A program made the position numbers and the translations under genes. 64,000 nucleotides of DNA from Flaveria trinervia (taxonomy: Eukaryota > Streptophyta > Magnoliopsida > Asterales > Asteraceae): contig CM046458.1 in assembly GCA_025506515.1 (NCBI GenBank), positions 38,307,940 to 38,371,939 on the forward strand. The letters are read 5' to 3'. Numbering within the stretch: the first letter of the stretch is position 1; each line of letters starts with the position of its first letter. Below the pieces are notes generated by a model that was not told where the DNA came from, ran no database searches, and saw only the letters and a program-made list of their open reading frames with translations. Shown in pieces: positions 1-8,756 of the stretch.

Positions 1-365
1 GAATCTAATATCCAAGTACATATAAAAGGGTCCCAAATGATTATGATATACTTGTATGATTCCATATGAATCTTTCCAGAAATGATAAAAATAAATTGAA
101 GCTGGTCTGCTTAGGAGGAAAAATCGGTTAGATGATTTTTAAAAGGTTTCAATCCACCTCAAACCAAAAACACAAAAATATGTCTAGTTTTGCTTTAATT
201 CAAGTTGTTTCTGTTTTAGTTATTTTCTTTGCATCGATGTCGGTCTATATAACTAGATGAACTCTGTGAATAAAAATTTAAAAAGGTCATGTCTGAGATG
301 ATCATTGGTCATAATGTTATATATCAAAAGTTAAATTTTGCGTGTATAGAAATGTATGAAATCAA

Positions 366-630
366 ACTTATAAGTATGAGCCAATCGCAAATTGAATTAT
401 AAGTATGAGCCAATCGCACGATTGAATCATAAGTATGAGCCAATCGCACGATTGAATCATAAGTATGAGCCAATCACACGACTGGACCATGAGTATGGGT
501 CAACTATCCGATTGGATCACAAGAATGAACCAATCGTACGAGTGGATGAAGGAGTCTGAGTCAGTCACACGACTGAACCCCAGTTGCATGAATGAATCAT
601 GTGTATGGGTCCAGTCGCACGTCTGAAACT
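366..630 (+). repeat. family A palindrome array, about 30-bp period
   Basis: A unit of about 30 bp containing AAGTATGAGCCAATCGCACG starts near 371, 400, 430, 460 and 490 and then degenerates. Each unit carries a version of the palindrome CAGTCG-YR-CGACTG, here often CAATCGCACGATTG. The same motif fills part of the family A LTRs. The array ends a few bases before a TATA-like box, so it lies where upstream activating sequence would be expected. Confidence 0.85.
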
Positions 631-636
631 TAAAAC

Positions 637-646
637 AATATATAGA
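637..646 (+). promoter_or_regulatory. TATA-like box of the E2 spacer
   Basis: AATATATAGA lies directly downstream of the palindrome array, as CTATAAATACC lies directly downstream of the array in the LTR (5033-5044). Position and context suggest an internal promoter for ORF3. The distance to the ORF3 exon (1288) would then be a leader with an intron. Confidence 0.5.
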
Positions 647-1035
647 GGGGGGTCAGTCGGTCGTATATCCTACCACCCTTCAAAAACTCTCAAAAACCAC
701 CTAATACCCAGACACTCTGCCAAAAATTCAGTTATTGTGATTACTCTATGATAGTGATACTAACTGATATCCTTTTCATCTTTAGGTACTTTGAAACTAA
801 AATTGGGTCAAATGAATGGATTAATCGAACCCAAAATGACCAAAAATGCTAAAATCAAGAACCAGCACCATACTATAAAATAGACGACTTAAATGGACAC
901 AAGTTGATTTAAACGACACTAAGAGCTATTTTTAGTCCCTGCGAACCTAATGAATCTAAACACGAAGTGTAATTTACATTTTGACAAAGATTCAAATTTA
1001 TGTTGCCGAATAGTGCGAGATGCGAATAGACACAT

Positions 1036-1215
1036 ATATGAACCTCATTTGCACGATTGAGCTAGGCGCATGATTCAATTGTATGAATGAATCAATCGGT
1101 GACTCAGTCGCACGACTAACTCAACTGCATGGCATAGCATACGACTAGTTTCAGTTGCAGGCTCGATCGACGACTGAACTCAGTCCTATGGTTCAATCGC
1201 ACGATTGAACCAGTT
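1036..1215 (+). repeat. second family A palindrome cluster in spacer
   Basis: More degenerate copies of the motif, such as CAGTCGCACGACT and CAATCGCACGATTGAACC, lie between the putative TATA box and the ORF3 exon. The equivalent cluster in E3 is at 16925-17165, so this cluster is an ancestral part of family A. Confidence 0.75.
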
Positions 1216-1261
1216 GATCAAAATCAGCTAAAATTCAATTGTTATCTCTTACGAATAGATC

Positions 1262-1287
1262 TAATGTATATGTTTCTTGTGTTGCAG
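1262..1287 (+). promoter_or_regulatory. putative 3' splice site before ORF3
   Basis: TATGTTTCTTGTGTTGCAG is T-rich and ends in CAG exactly where similarity to the ORF3 protein of E3 begins. The equivalent E3 sequence (16851 onwards, minus strand) reads TGTCTTGTGTTACAG. Conservation of a pyrimidine tract plus CAG in both copies supports splicing of an ORF3 message. The donor was not identified. Confidence 0.5.
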
Positions 1288-4200
1288 CAATGTGGTTGAG
1301 AGATGGACAGTGAGCACCAAGCATAACATTTGTGCTCATATAGATGTTGTGTCTCGGAACGCTTTTGAGTTCACTGGGATTATAGCCATCCTGCATAGAT
1401 CGAGGATCTACAAGGCCATTTGTACCCCACATCCACACCATACCGATCGATTCAGTAGGCTTTCTGGGAAAATGCCACAGTTGACAGGTCCATTGAGCCC
1501 CATAGTATCCGGAGCTCTATATTTGGACAAGATTGAGATCAGGGAAGACGAACTGAGGAGAGTCTTGGATTTGGGGAGGAGGAGCCCATCCAACCAAGTT
1601 GCATCCCCTAACAGTTCGGGGATGTTTTCTGAGGATCAAGTACGCCGGTGACATCAATGCCGGCGTAGTAAACAAGAGCAACATGTTCCCCTAGTTCAAG
1701 TATCTGACACATGTGATCCTCAAGTGTATAGCCTCAAGACGTGGAGGATTTGATGAGGTGTCCGACCAAATCCAGAATGCATAGTTTCATTGGTATTGAA
1801 CCACCCTTTTAGTTTCTCATGCATGCTCTTTTCTTACCTGATATAGAACATAGAGGCCAAAGGCAAGAAAGGCTTCTGCATGTATCCAAGTTCTTGCAAA
1901 TGATTATAGACGAGAAGCTTCCTCTGCTGCCTAAGGATAAGGATGATGTCGTTATATTAGAGGCGATGGATGACACCACCCTGGGTAAGATGAAGGTACC
2001 GGGGAAAGCAGTGAAACCCCTGGTCAAGAGTCTGTTTGGCCATATGGCCTACGGGGATTACATGGTGCCCTTTTGTAAGAAGTGGCGTCACGATGACAGT
2101 GACTCAGACATTAAGCCCATAGTGGTTCCTACTGACAAATACGACAACGATGATGACGACCATGATGATGGTCAAGGTGGTGGAGATGCTAGCCCCAGTC
2201 AATCACGGGCCACCGACACGTCTACCATATCTCCACCACCTCCACATAGTACTGCATCTGCTCTTGATGGATCTAAGCAAGTTGCTTTCCACCAGGACTT
2301 CTTGTTAGATGAAAAGGATAAGACAGATGGTGAGCCTCTCACCAGGAGAGTTAGGAGTTGGGTTGTGGCTACCGAGAAGGGGAAAAAGGCGGTTGGTGGA
2401 CGCCAAGCTGGTACTAAGGGTGGTGACACTGATGTCACAGATCCGACATACACACCTTACCAGCCGATTAGCTCAGGTGGAGCCCCGATAGCCAAGGGTT
2501 CCAGGAGGAAGAAGATGGCCCAAACCATGGCAAGAAAGGTAAGAGACAGAGGATTACTTTGATCAGTTCTTCCACCACCACCGCCACTGCCACCACCACA
2601 GCCACTGCCACCACCACCGTTCCCCACACCACCACCACTATTCCCCACACTACCACCTCTACTGCCACTGACACTCCCCCCACCATTCATACATTCACAT
2701 CTACCTCACCCACAATACCCAAATCAGTTCCACCACAATCCACTTCGATTCCTACTCCCATCTACACCATATCTACCACTACATCCACTACTCCCCAAGC
2801 TAACACATCCACCCAATTCCCATCAACATAGGGCCTAAATAGACTGGTGCTCAAACTATTAGCGACAGATGATCTGAGAGCCAACCAGATGATCAGTTGA
2901 TGGCGGTCAATACCGCACAAGGAAAGCAGATAGCTCAGCTTACAGAGAAGAACACTGCTCATGAGAGAGCTCTAGTTCAAGCTCACCATGCCCTGAAGGC
3001 TCAAAATGAGCTTGTGATGGCATCCGTCAAGCGGATCGAGGGGTTAGAGAAAAAGAACAAAAAGCTTATTTTGAGGTCGAAGGGAACAATGGGTGAGCCC
3101 GTGAGATTAGGATGATGGAGATGATGGAGGAGATGATGATGAGTTGACAGATGATAAATTAGAAGAAGATGATGTTGACGAGGAAGCTAGAGAAATGGAA
3201 AGGGAAAAAGAGATGATGAGAGGAGGATGATCAAGAAGGTGATGCATCTACATCATCCTCAAATCAAGAAGCAAAGGGGAGGCGCACCAAAAGAGCCGCA
3301 TCCTCCGCACCTCCAACTGAAGACACACAATCAAGGTAAAAATAAAGTTCCATAGACCGAGGATTATGATGTCGTTCCCCTTCCACAAGTCAAGACTCAA
3401 CTTACTATGATTCCTGATTTGCAAGGAATTATAAGAAGGTCTGTGAGCTACACTCCAGAGGAAGGAGAAATCACCACGACCTAACTGACTAGTAGCTCGC
3501 AGATATGTTTAGATTAAATCCAGATGAGCTTGTCAAAGATGCTCCAGAAGTATATGTCTTGAGTGACGAGGAGCTACAATGTGTGGATGAGATTGAGATC
3601 GAGGATGTCACGTCTGACTACTATCCTCAGTACACTGACCCTGAAGGCAATGTTATCCTCGACATGGGTGAAACTTTTACAGTGATACTTTTGTCAAGCT
3701 GGATGAGATAGAAAAAGGGAAAGCAAAGGATGAAAGTAAAGCCCAAGCTACAGATGCTAATGTTGATCTAAAGAAGGCTGAATGGGCAGCTTGTTTATCA
3801 GAAATGAAGGCGTGCACCTCCAAACCTAAATGCCTACACCAAACTTGATCAAGTGAAAAGACATCAAAAAGTGTCAGGCAAGATCATCAATTGTGCCTAT
3901 TTTGAAGATCTGGGTGTATATGTTGTTAAACGAGAGAATGGGATTGAGTACTTCAGATATCCATATGATCTGAAGACTCTTCCTAGTTTTGAGCTAAACA
4001 GATTTTCATGTTTAGATCTTTTGTATTCCAACCCGAAGAAAATGTCAGGATGGTTTGAGACATCATTGAAGAAAGAATACCACACCAGATAGGTAAACTT
4101 CAGACCTCAACAACCTAAGAGGTTCATTCATAAGACTGAAGTTGATCCTATATCTTGAAGGCCTAAGGTGGTGTTGAAGTGGAGTCCCCCACGCACAATG

Positions 4201-4538
4201 TCTAAGATTCCTTTACGGGAGATGCCTCAGACTTCACTCCACACTTCAAATGGTGGTATTATGACTGGAGGACTGGGGAAGCGGTCATAGTTCTGAACAA
4301 GGAAGGTAAGATCGAGACTATCATGGTATTTGACCTAATTTGGCTTACAAACTTGTCTGCTGATGATGTTTACACTCTATACAAGTGGCCACTATTCTAT
4401 GACATGCAAGATATTGTACAAGCTCTACAATTCCAACTTGTTATACAACTTTGCTTCGCGTTTGAGATCCACGCGAGAGTCACCAAAGTAGAAAAGTACA
4501 AGAAATTCCAAGAGTATGTGAGGAATGTAAGAAAATAG
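1288..4538 (+). pseudogene. E2 ORF3, long form, decayed
   Basis: Unidentified extra ORF between pol and the 3' LTR, about 1,080 codons, broken by frameshifts and stops. Order: N-terminal domain (1288-1830: TKHNICAHI, then KYAGDINAG and HVILK), an acidic stretch with a D-rich run near 2140-2170, a Pro/Thr-rich low-complexity segment (2559-2830), a coiled coil (2897-3115), further acidic parts (3116-3711), and a C-terminal domain (3853-4538) with WWYYDWRTGEA and ADDVYTLYKWPLFYD. E3 carries the same first and last domains but lacks the middle. The reading frame would start at the splice acceptor, since no convincing ATG precedes it. Function is unknown. The N-terminal domain recurs in all four families of this window. 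Confidence 0.72.
2569..2700 (+). repeat. CCACCA-type low-complexity segment in E2 ORF3
   Basis: Irregular CCACCN triplets. Depending on the frame they read as Pro-rich, Thr-rich or His-rich. A proline-rich linker is the most natural reading for a protein. This segment is absent from E3 because of an internal deletion. Confidence 0.7.
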
Positions 4539-4552
4539 GATAAACTAGGTCC

Positions 4553-4563
4553 AAGGGGGAGTT
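4553..4563 (+). other. E2 polypurine tract
   Basis: AAGGGGGAGTT abuts the first base of the 3' LTR (TGTTAATACATC). The same tract, on the opposite strand, abuts the E3 LTR. Plus-strand DNA synthesis would start here. Confidence 0.85.
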
Positions 4564-5296
4564 TGTTAATACATCATCTTCCTAGTTTATGTTCTTAAAT
4601 GTAAAAGTCTTTCATTTCTTACACATATGTAATATGACTACTTAATGAAATATGATATGCATTTGATGTTTATTTGTCTTTGAGTATTTCATGTTATTAT
4701 TGTATTTAGTATAATTCATATGTATGAACATCATATATAGCTTTGAGGTTGTTGTACATAATTCTAAGTCTATAATGATTGAGAAATGTGTTCAACTTAG
4801 TCGGGTGGTTATTTATGTTAATAGACCATACTATGGACCATACACACGAATGAATCATACTTATGGACCAGTCGCATGACTAAACCATAGGACTGGATCA
4901 GTCATAAGACTGAGACAAAAGGTTGATTCAGTCGCACGACTGAACCTTCAGTCGTGCGTGTGAATCAACCACATGAGTCAGTCGCACGACTGAACCATGC
5001 TAATGGTTCAGTTGTACGAATGAAACTGAAAACCTATAAATACCACATAATTCGTGGAAAAATGGAAGACTTTGAATTTTCACAAATCCTAGCCGTCCAG
5101 AGTGCCCTAAGTAGCCTATCCAACTTCATAGTTCGTTCCTGATCGATTTCTACAAAATTCTTAATGTTTGTTTCAACGTTAGGTTGATTAGGTTGTCTTT
5201 CTCACTGATTTGATTGCCTATCAAATAGGATTTCGCACTATTTGATCCGGTCTCACACAGAATCCGTTAGTACTCCGTACGAAAATGGTCCTAACA
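4564..5296 (+). repeat. E2 3' LTR (733 bp)
   Basis: Runs from TGTTAATACATC to CCTAACA, so it has TG...CA ends. Its 3' half matches the E3 LTRs (for example GGATTTCGCACTATTTGATC against GGATTCCGCACTATATGATT). A palindrome array (about 4845-5028; CAGTCGCACGACTGAACC) is followed at once by the TATA box CCTATAAATACC (5033-5044), which is the probable LTR promoter. Ends were fixed by the purine tract on the left and by resumption of E1 integrase on the right. Confidence 0.9.
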
Positions 5297-5968
5297 CCTC
5301 TTATTGTTTGGTGATCATAGATGACTTTACAAGATTCACTTGGGTCTTTTTCCTTAGATCTAAAGATGAGACTCCTAAGATTCTAAAGAATTTCATCTTA
5401 AAGATTGAGAATCAATGTGATCACAAGGTCAAAACCATACGATGTGATGAGGAAACTGAATTCAAGAACCAAATCCTTGATACATTTTATGATGAAAAGG
5501 GTATTACAAGACAATACAATGCTCCCAGGACTCCTCAGCTAAATGGTGTTGCTGAAAGGAGAAACATGACACTGATTGAAGATACAAGAACCATGTTATC
5601 TGACTCTAAACTGCCCATCACCTTCTGGGCAAAGGCAGTCAACACTGCCTGCTATGTGCAAAACAAGTTTAGTGGTAAAGACTCATGGCAAGACTTCTTA
5701 TGAACTTTGGCACAAGAGGAAACCTTTCATTGGTTTTCTCAAGTCATTTGTATGTCCTTGCACCATCTTGAATACCAAAGTTCAAATTGCCAAATTTGCT
5801 GAGAAATCAGATGATGGACACTTCATTGGATACTCTTCTCAAGCTAAGGCTTATATAGTATACAATCTTAGAACTAGAATTGTTAAGGAGTCAACCAATG
5901 TGACTTTCAATGAACACATACCCTATGTGGCAGTTCTGGTCCTGATTGGCTATTTGATCTTGATTTAG
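5297..5968 (+). pseudogene. E1 integrase, truncated by E2
   Basis: rve-type integrase core of Copia. Visible: first Asp in VIIDDFTRFTW; second Asp region RCDEETEF, where most relatives have RSDNGTEF; catalytic Glu in NGVAERRN; then LPITFWAKAVNTACYVQN. A frameshift near 5680 moves the C-terminal part (KSFVCPCTILN, GYSSQAKAYIVYN) to another frame. The N-terminal zinc-binding part was separated by the E2 insertion. Non-functional. Confidence 0.9.
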
Positions 5969-6444
5969 TTACCAACTGTTTTAACAAATCTTGTGAGAAT
6001 GTTTCAGGATCTATAGATATCTTACCCACAGGTGATCCTAACCCAAAATTTGAGCTAAGAAGACCTTCAAGTTACACATCTTCAGCTCCGGTTGAAACTA
6101 CTTCTACAAACAAGGTTTCTATCAGCACCACCATGACAAATTCAACTGATACATCTGATATGCCTTCAAATTTTAGCTTAGAGGCTCAACAACAAGATAA
6201 AGACACTTCAAATGCAGAAGAAAAGGATGGTGGTGGTGACAATGATCAGGAATTTCTTGATGCTGATAAGCACTCCATAGATGACAACATCAATGATGTG
6301 ACACACTCATTGGATCAAGTTTCTCTTGATAAGTGTGCTGATGTGGTGGGAGAAGTCAGATCTAAAATTTTCAAATTTAGATCTCTCTCAGCAACTTGCT
6401 GTGATCCTTCAACTAAGGATCCACAAGTCTCACCCTACCACAAA

Positions 6445-7177
6445 CATCATTGGAGATGTTGACACAAGGGTAAGAACAAGAGGACAAACCCATGAAGCAA
6501 ATGTTTGTCTTCACTCTTGTTTCTTATCTCAGATAGAGCCAAAAAATTGATGAGGCTCTAAAGGATGGAAGTTGGGTTGAAGCCATGCAAGAGGAGTTAT
6601 TTCAATTCAAAAGGCCAAAATTTTGGAACCTTTGTGCTCTTCCTCATGGGAAGACTACTATAGGAACCAAATGGTGTTTACGAATAAGAAACATGATAGA
6701 GGCATTGCCATCATAAACAATGCTAGACTAGTTGTTCAAGTGTACACACAAGAAGAAGGAATTGACTACACTAATGTCTTTACTCCAATAGCAAGACTAG
6801 AAGCTATTAGGATATTCTTGGCATTTGCTGCATCCAAGAACTTTAAGGTCTATCAATTTGATGTCAAGTGTGCTTTTCTTTATGGGGTGATTGATGAAGA
6901 GGTGTATGTCAAACAACCACCTAGTTTTGTAGATCTTGATCATCCTGATTATGTCTGCAAGCTTGACAAAGTTCTTTATGGGCTGCATCAGGCACCAAGA
7001 AAATGGTATGAGACTCTATCTCAGTATCTTTGCAAGCATGGATACAGAAGGGGTACTATAGATGGAACTCTTTTCATCAAAGGATAGGGAAATGACTTAA
7101 TGCTAGTTCAAGTGTATGTAGATGACATCAGCTTTTGGTTCAACTAATCCAAATCTCTACAAAGACTTGAGAAGCTG
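6445..7177 (+). pseudogene. E1 reverse transcriptase
   Basis: Copia-type RT (RVT_2). It begins with IIGDVDTRVRTRGQ after an acidic linker (about 5970-6440), continues with a frameshifted IGTKW region, ARLEAIRIFLAFAASKNF and LYGLHQAPRKWYETL. The catalytic YVDD is intact at 7115-7126, but the next codons are frameshifted (an extra base after GATGACATCA), and a stop lies just before at about 7087. RT and RNase H are therefore no longer one frame. Confidence 0.9.
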
Positions 7178-8054
7178 ATGAAGGACAGATTTGAAATGAG
7201 TGCCATGGGGGAACTCTATTTCTTTCTAGGAATTCCAGTGAAGCAAGTTGAAGATTGCATCTTTATTAGTCTGTCAAAGTATATTCAAGACATACTCAAA
7301 AGATTCAACATGACTAATTGTAAGATTACTAAGACACTCATAGCAACAAACCACTCCCTTGGGCCTAATCTTGAGGGAAAGTGTGTAGATGAACATCTAT
7401 ACATGGCTATGATTAGGTCTCTTATGTATGTCATAGCTAGCAGGCCTGACATTATGTTTGCCACATGTATTTGTGCAAGATATCAAGCCAACCCCAAAAT
7501 GTCTGACCTCATCATTGTCAAAAGGATACTAAGATACATCAAAGGTGCTTTAACACTTGGTCTCTGGTATCCTAAGAATTCTGACTTCAATCTGTATGCT
7601 TATACAAATAGTGATTATAGTGGTTGCAACATGACTGTAAAGTCTAGATCTAGGGGATGTCAGTTTCTTGGTGGAAGGGTTGTCTCATGGAAATGCAAGA
7701 AACAATCATGTGTCTCTGCATCAACTGCTGAAGCTGAATACATTGTTGCTACAAGCTATTGTGCTCAAGTGCTTTGGATTCAAAATCAGATGCTTGACTA
7801 TGATTAAACTTAAAGGAGACTCCCATTCACATAGACAACAATAGTGCTATCTCTATCATAGAGAATCCTATGCAACACTCAAGGACAAAACACATCAATA
7901 TCAGTATCATTTAATTAGAGATAACTTTGAATGGATTAATTAACTAGTCAAAGTTAACACAAATGAACAATATGCTGATCTATTTACAAAAGCCTCTAAT
8001 GAACAGAGATTTAAGTATCTTATATCAGCTATTGGGATGATAAACTTTGAGTAG
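7178..8054 (+). pseudogene. E1 RT connection and RNase H
   Basis: Open from 7178 to 7807 (MSAMGELYFFLGI, SLMYVIASRPDIMFA, RYIKGALTLGLWYP), then frameshifted through NNSAISI and HSRTKHI to a stop at 8052-8054. The first catalytic Asp of RNase H is replaced in YTNSDYSGC (usual form DSDYGGC); STAEAEY with its Glu is kept. End of pol; the spacer follows. Confidence 0.9.
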
Positions 8055-8135
8055 GTTTTTCTTAAAAACTAATTCTTATTATTTCATAAAAATCTGTGTG
8101 TCCTAAGTTGTTTAGTTTATCACCTTCATAAGCTC

Positions 8136-8530
8136 TTGTTTTCTTTGGATGAAGAACCTTTGAAGTCTTTCGTTAGATTTCTAAAAAATTTTGATCCTTT
8201 GAAAGATATGTTATTACCTTTAGAAGACACTTATACCTTCAAAACAAATAACTGCCTAAGTCATTTTCCTTTGGAAGGAATTTCTGAAATATCTTTCGAA
8301 ACTTTAACCTTTCTTAGGCACTTATATGTTTTCAAGGACGATTTCCTTCCGAAGCAAATTAACTCTTGGAAGCTTTGCTCTTCTGAACAAAACATCCAAG
8401 TCTTAATTTTCTTCCGAAGCAAAATTTTTCAAAACTCTTAGGAAATTCTTTCGAAGTCATTTTGGCTTCTGAAGCTTTCTCATTAAAACTTCCGAAGACA
8501 TTTGCCTTCGGAAGCTTTTTGTTTTCCAAG
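8136..8530 (+). repeat. family D CTTCCGAAG array in spacer
   Basis: Many copies of CTTCCGAAG, CTTCGGAAG and near variants (TTTCGAAGTC, CTTCTGAAGC), in both orientations because the motif is palindromic. The same motif is clustered in the family D LTRs at 37690-37800 (E1) and 62850-62960 (E7). Several places read GAAGCTTC, which resembles half of a plant heat-shock element, though spacing is irregular. Confidence 0.82.
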
Positions 8531-8634
8531 AAAATTACTTTTTGAGCAAAAAGAAAACTACTTTTTCAGAGGTGGGACCGACATCTAGATTTCAAAGTTT
8601 ATCCTCTTTCATTAACTTTGTCTTACATCCTTTT

Positions 8635-8756
8635 CATATATAACCCAACGGTTCCCCCTCTTTCTATCATCTTCATCTTTCCTCCAAACCTAAATCCTAA
8701 ATTCTCTCTGAAACTGCCTTCGTTCATACTTCCTTCATCCCTATGCTTTCTCAAAA
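8635..8756 (+). promoter_or_regulatory. putative ORF3 core promoter and leader, E1
   Basis: CATATATAACC (8635-8645) is a good plant TATA box. It is followed by a pyrimidine-rich leader (CCCTCTTTCTATCATCTTC and similar) and, 112 bases on, by the ORF3 start codon. This is the layout of a typical plant RNA polymerase II promoter with a short leader. The palindrome array lies directly upstream. Confidence 0.6.

Larger units (their letters stand above)
1..1287 (+). other. E2 pol-ORF3 spacer, non-coding
   Basis: No reading frame here resembles a protein. The stretch holds two arrays of CAGTCG-type repeats (366-630 and 1036-1215), a TATA-like box just after the first array, and a pyrimidine-rich 3' splice-site-like sequence at the end. 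E3 has the same arrangement in its spacer (16851-19436, opposite strand). Positions 1-365 are AT-rich with nothing recognisable beyond weak similarity to the E3 spacer. Confidence 0.7.
1..5296 (+). mobile_element. E2: family A Copia element, 3' part only
   Basis: The window opens inside this element, in the non-coding spacer between pol and ORF3. What follows is the ORF3 pseudogene, a purine tract and a 3' LTR ending at 5296. Its gag-pol and 5' LTR lie to the left of the window. LTR and ORF3 match those of E3 (15163-27616, opposite strand), so both belong to family A. The element interrupts the integrase of E1: at 5297 the E1 integrase reading frame starts abruptly. The bases CCTCT at 5297-5301 would be the right-hand copy of the target duplication; the left copy is outside the window. 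Confidence 0.88.
8055..8756 (+). other. E1 pol-ORF3 spacer, non-coding
   Basis: Between the RNase H stop and the ORF3 start codon. It holds an array of CTTCCGAAG-type palindromes, then a TATA box and a CT-rich leader of about 110 nt ending at the ATG. A 101-codon open frame inside the array has no protein-like features and is a chance product of the repeats. Confidence 0.75.

Noticed and set aside
371..520. Regularly spaced 30-bp direct repeats resembling a CRISPR array
   Set aside because: Units abut without unique spacers, the sequence is plant DNA, and the motif is the family A promoter repeat.
2457..2690. Minus-strand Gly/Ser-rich and Val-rich open frames
   Set aside because: Complement of the CCACCA low-complexity segment of E2 ORF3; no independent support.
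8136..8441. 101-codon open frame in the E1 spacer
   Set aside because: It is made of CTTCCGAAG repeats; no homologue in E7 or other families and it lies upstream of the TATA box.
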